Shown here: piece after piece, positions 62,229 through 64,000 of the stretch
Layout of the letters: the number at the start of each line of letters is the position of its first letter
How positions within the stretch are numbered: the stretch's first letter is position 1
Assembly: GCA_964468435.1 (NCBI GenBank)
Contig: CAYXVE010000001.1
Span: 124,001-188,000 of the forward strand
Direction: 5' to 3'
Length of the DNA stretch: 64,000 nt
DNA from: JBCCTX01 sp964468435
GTDB taxonomy: Bacteria > Bacteroidota > Bacteroidia > J057
Notes under the pieces: model-generated
The model's database searches: none
What the model was told of the DNA's origin: nothing
What the model saw: only the letters and a program-made list of their open reading frames with translations
Position numbers and translations under genes: made by a program

Positions 62229-63311
62229 ATGGTTAAAACTGATAGAAAATTCAGAGCAGGAGTATTGTACGGTGATGAAGTACAAGAACTCTTCAATTAT
62301 GCTAATGAGCACAATTTTGCCCTTCCTGCTGCTAATGTAGTAGGTACTAACTCTGTAAATGCAGTGATTGAAGCGGCAAAAGAGGTTAATTCTCCTGTAA
62401 TTATTCAGTTCTCAAATGGTGGAGCGGTATTCTTTGCAGGAAAAGGGCTGGGAAATGATCAGGAAAAAGCAGCGATTGCCGGTGCTGTTTCCGGTGCTAT
62501 GCACGTACATCAGATGGCTGAAGCTTACGGTGTAACAGTTATTCTCCATACCGATCACGCTGCCAAAAAGTTGCTTCCCTGGGTTGAAGGTATGATGGAT
62601 GCTGGAGAGAAATACTACGAGCAACATGGAAAGCCATTGTATAGTTCTCATATGCTCGATCTTTCAGAGGAACCGCTGGAAGAAAATATCGAGATATCCA
62701 CCCGATTTTTTGAGCGCATGAACAACATTGGGATGGCCATTGAGATAGAATTGGGTGTTACTGGAGGTGAAGAAGATGGAGTAGATAATACCCAGATAGA
62801 TAATGCTCGTCTATACACACAGCCAGAAGAAGTAGCCTATGCGTTTGAGGAACTGAAAAAAATCAGTGACCGTTTCCTGGTAGCAGCAGCTTTTGGGAAT
62901 GTGCATGGTGTATACAAGCCTGGAAATGTGATTCTGCGTCCCGAAATTTTGAAAAACTCTCAGGAGTTTATTCAGCATAAAATCAGTTCCGGACACAATC
63001 CGGTAAATTTTGTTTTTCATGGCGGATCGGGTTCTTCACGCGAGGATATCCGTAAGGCAATTGAGTACGGTGTAGTCAAGATGAATATCGATACCGACCT
63101 TCAGTGGGCTTTCTGGTCTGGTGTGAGAGCATATGAAAAGAAAAATCACGATTACCTGCAAGCTCAAATTGGTAATCCAGAAGGAGAAGATAAACCCAAT
63201 AAGAAAAAGTACGATCCAAGAGTTTGGCTCCGTGAAGCAGAGAAATCTCTGGTTGTACGTCTCAAGGAAGCATTTGAAGATCTCAATGCGGTTGATGTAC
63301 ACGGAAAATAA
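62229..63311 (+). CDS. fbaA: Class II fructose-bisphosphate aldolase
   Basis: Zinc-dependent aldolase of glycolysis and gluconeogenesis, in the cytoplasm. The 360-residue protein from the ATG at 62229 fits the FbaA group; a GTG at 62166 would add 21 poorly conserved residues. Motifs: VLYGDEVQELFNYANEHNFALPAAN, QFSNGGAVFFAGKGL, the metal-binding VILHTDHAAKKLLPW, IEIELGVTGGEEDGVDN, and VHGVYKPGNV, VFHGGSGSS. Upstream lie a CTGGAG/CTCCAG hairpin (62090-62107) and ACAAAG/CTTTGT (62192-62207) near the start, of unknown role. A strong terminator follows. Confidence 0.95.
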   Translation: MVKTDRKFRAGVLYGDEVQELFNYANEHNFALPAANVVGTNSVNAVIEAAKEVNSPVIIQFSNGGAVFFAGKGLGNDQEKAAIAGAVSGAMHVHQMAEAYGVTVILHTDHAAKKLLPWVEGMMDAGEKYYEQHGKPLYSSHMLDLSEEPLEENIEISTRFFERMNNIGMAIEIELGVTGGEEDGVDNTQIDNARLYTQPEEVAYAFEELKKISDRFLVAAAFGNVHGVYKPGNVILRPEILKNSQEFIQHKISSGHNPVNFVFHGGSGSSREDIRKAIEYGVVKMNIDTDLQWAFWSGVRAYEKKNHDYLQAQIGNPEGEDKPNKKKYDPRVWLREAEKSLVVRLKEAFEDLNAVDVHGK

Positions 63312-63321
63312 TCAATACATA

Positions 63322-63362
63322 CAGAGACCAACTCATCTACAACAGTTGGTCTCTGTTTTTTT
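63322..63362 (+). terminator. Rho-independent terminator after fbaA
   Basis: A perfect 12-bp stem (CAGAGACCAACT at 63322-63333 with AGTTGGTCTCTG at 63344-63355), ten-base loop, followed by seven T bases. It sits 11 bases after the fbaA stop. Confidence 0.95.
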
Positions 63363-63475
63363 CATACTTTACAGTCATGGATTCACACCTGCGCCTCATC
63401 ACAACTAATTCCTGCATGAAAGACTTTTTTTATTTTTTTGTATGTACATTGGGTCTGTAATCTTCTTACTGCCTT

Positions 63476-64000
63476 ATGTTTATACACAGTGTATCACATT
63501 ATCTCCCCTCAGAAGTTGTTACGAATGAACATTTTACAGAGCGATTTGGATTAACTAACGAATGGTTGATAGAGCGTACAGGTATAGAAAAAAGGAGAAA
63601 GGCCCAGGAGCATGAAAACTCCCACACCATGGGTATTGCTGCGCTTGATAAACTTCTGAGTTCGATACAGGTTGATCATAATGAAATAGACCTGATTGTA
63701 GGAGCTACTTACACGCCATATGACCTGATTGTCACATTGGGACATGCTATTCAGAATCACATTGCGGTAGATAATATCCCGGTTGTAACGATATCATCTG
63801 CTTGCTCCTCATTATTGAACGCATTTGAGATCGTAGAGGGGTATTTTGCTGCAGGAAAATCCAGACATGCACTGATCATATCATCAGAACACAACACCGC
63901 ATACTACAACGTGGAAGATACCAAAAGCAACCATCTTTGGGGGGATGGAGCTGTGGTTATGTTGGTCAGTAAAGAACAGGTCATGGAAAATGATCTGAGA
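63476..64000 (+). CDS. 3-oxoacyl-ACP synthase III-family protein (3' end cut by window)
   Basis: Beta-ketoacyl synthase III (FabH-like) condensing enzyme, 175 residues visible, running in frame to the right edge without a stop. It begins MFIHSVSHYLPSEVVTNEHF, then LTNEWLIERTGIEKRR, a FabH-type signature, and ISSACSSLLNAFEI with the active-site Cys, then SSEHNTAYYNVEDTKSNHLW and GDGAVVMLVS. FabH initiates fatty-acid synthesis with acetyl-CoA, but the same fold serves related acyl-CoA or polyketide steps, and the His/Asn of the triad lie beyond the edge. It starts from ATG at 63476, 113 bases after the fbaA terminator. Confidence 0.85.
   Translation, partial: MFIHSVSHYLPSEVVTNEHFTERFGLTNEWLIERTGIEKRRKAQEHENSHTMGIAALDKLLSSIQVDHNEIDLIVGATYTPYDLIVTLGHAIQNHIAVDNIPVVTISSACSSLLNAFEIVEGYFAAGKSRHALIISSEHNTAYYNVEDTKSNHLWGDGAVVMLVSKEQVMENDLR

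Overview
The window is typical Bacteroidota chromosome, most likely from a free-living, probably marine, member of the Cytophagales or a related order. The evidence is a SusC/SusD pair, a PorX regulator of the type IX secretion system (T9SS), a protein with a type A T9SS C-terminal sorting domain, an RHS-type surface protein, an OPT transporter, an Asp-kinase/FabI/GyrB/HPF/XerC/RpsU housekeeping set of Bacteroidota type, and promoters of the TTTG-N20-TAnnTTTG kind (clearest upstream of rpsU). Start codons mostly lack Shine-Dalgarno sequences. The genus cannot be fixed from the sequence alone.

Layout. 0-6.5 kb: the 3' part of a SNF2 helicase gene coupled to an rRNA m5C methyltransferase, then a leftward pyrE-nuoC-arsR run diverging from a Nudix gene. 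6.5-24 kb: an accessory region with carbohydrate and redox genes (AGE-family epimerase lipoprotein, GMC oxidoreductase with gluconate-dehydrogenase-type subunit 3, SCP2 and SDR proteins, Cys-type sulfatase, T9SS cargo plus RHS protein, large beta-propeller/HEAT/cytochrome c protein). It also holds at least three decayed genes: a T9SS sorting-domain tail, a Gfo/Idh/MocA oxidoreductase C-terminus with in-frame stops, and a small membrane-protein gene with a nonsense codon and a frameshift. 24-31 kb: a two-gene signalling operon, a 1766-residue Ser/Thr kinase-ATPase-GAF-histidine kinase followed by a response regulator fused to a LytS-type kinase. 31-36.5 kb: ftsH-lpxH-prfA-xylB. 36.8-43.8 kb: a susCD pair without polysaccharide-degrading enzymes, and an OPT transporter. 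43.8-54.6 kb: housekeeping genes (tilS, a F420-type reductase, fabI, lysC, an HD phosphohydrolase) and the porX-tsaE-ald run. 54.7-64 kb: an AsmA-like protein, gyrB, a porin-like gene co-directional with hpf-xerC-rpsU, fbaA, and the start of a KAS III-type gene cut off by the window edge.

How it fits together. The accessory block looks like sugar and sulfated-glycan catabolism feeding electrons into periplasmic c-type cytochromes, placed in a stretch that has been losing genes. PorX and the sorting-domain protein tie the window to T9SS. The most unusual coding unit is the kinase operon at 24.4-30.7 kb, in which phosphotransfer could pass from a multi-domain sensor to a receiver whose output is itself a kinase. 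No CRISPR array, intact insertion sequence, tRNA or rRNA was recognised. No wholly new system can be claimed from sequence alone.
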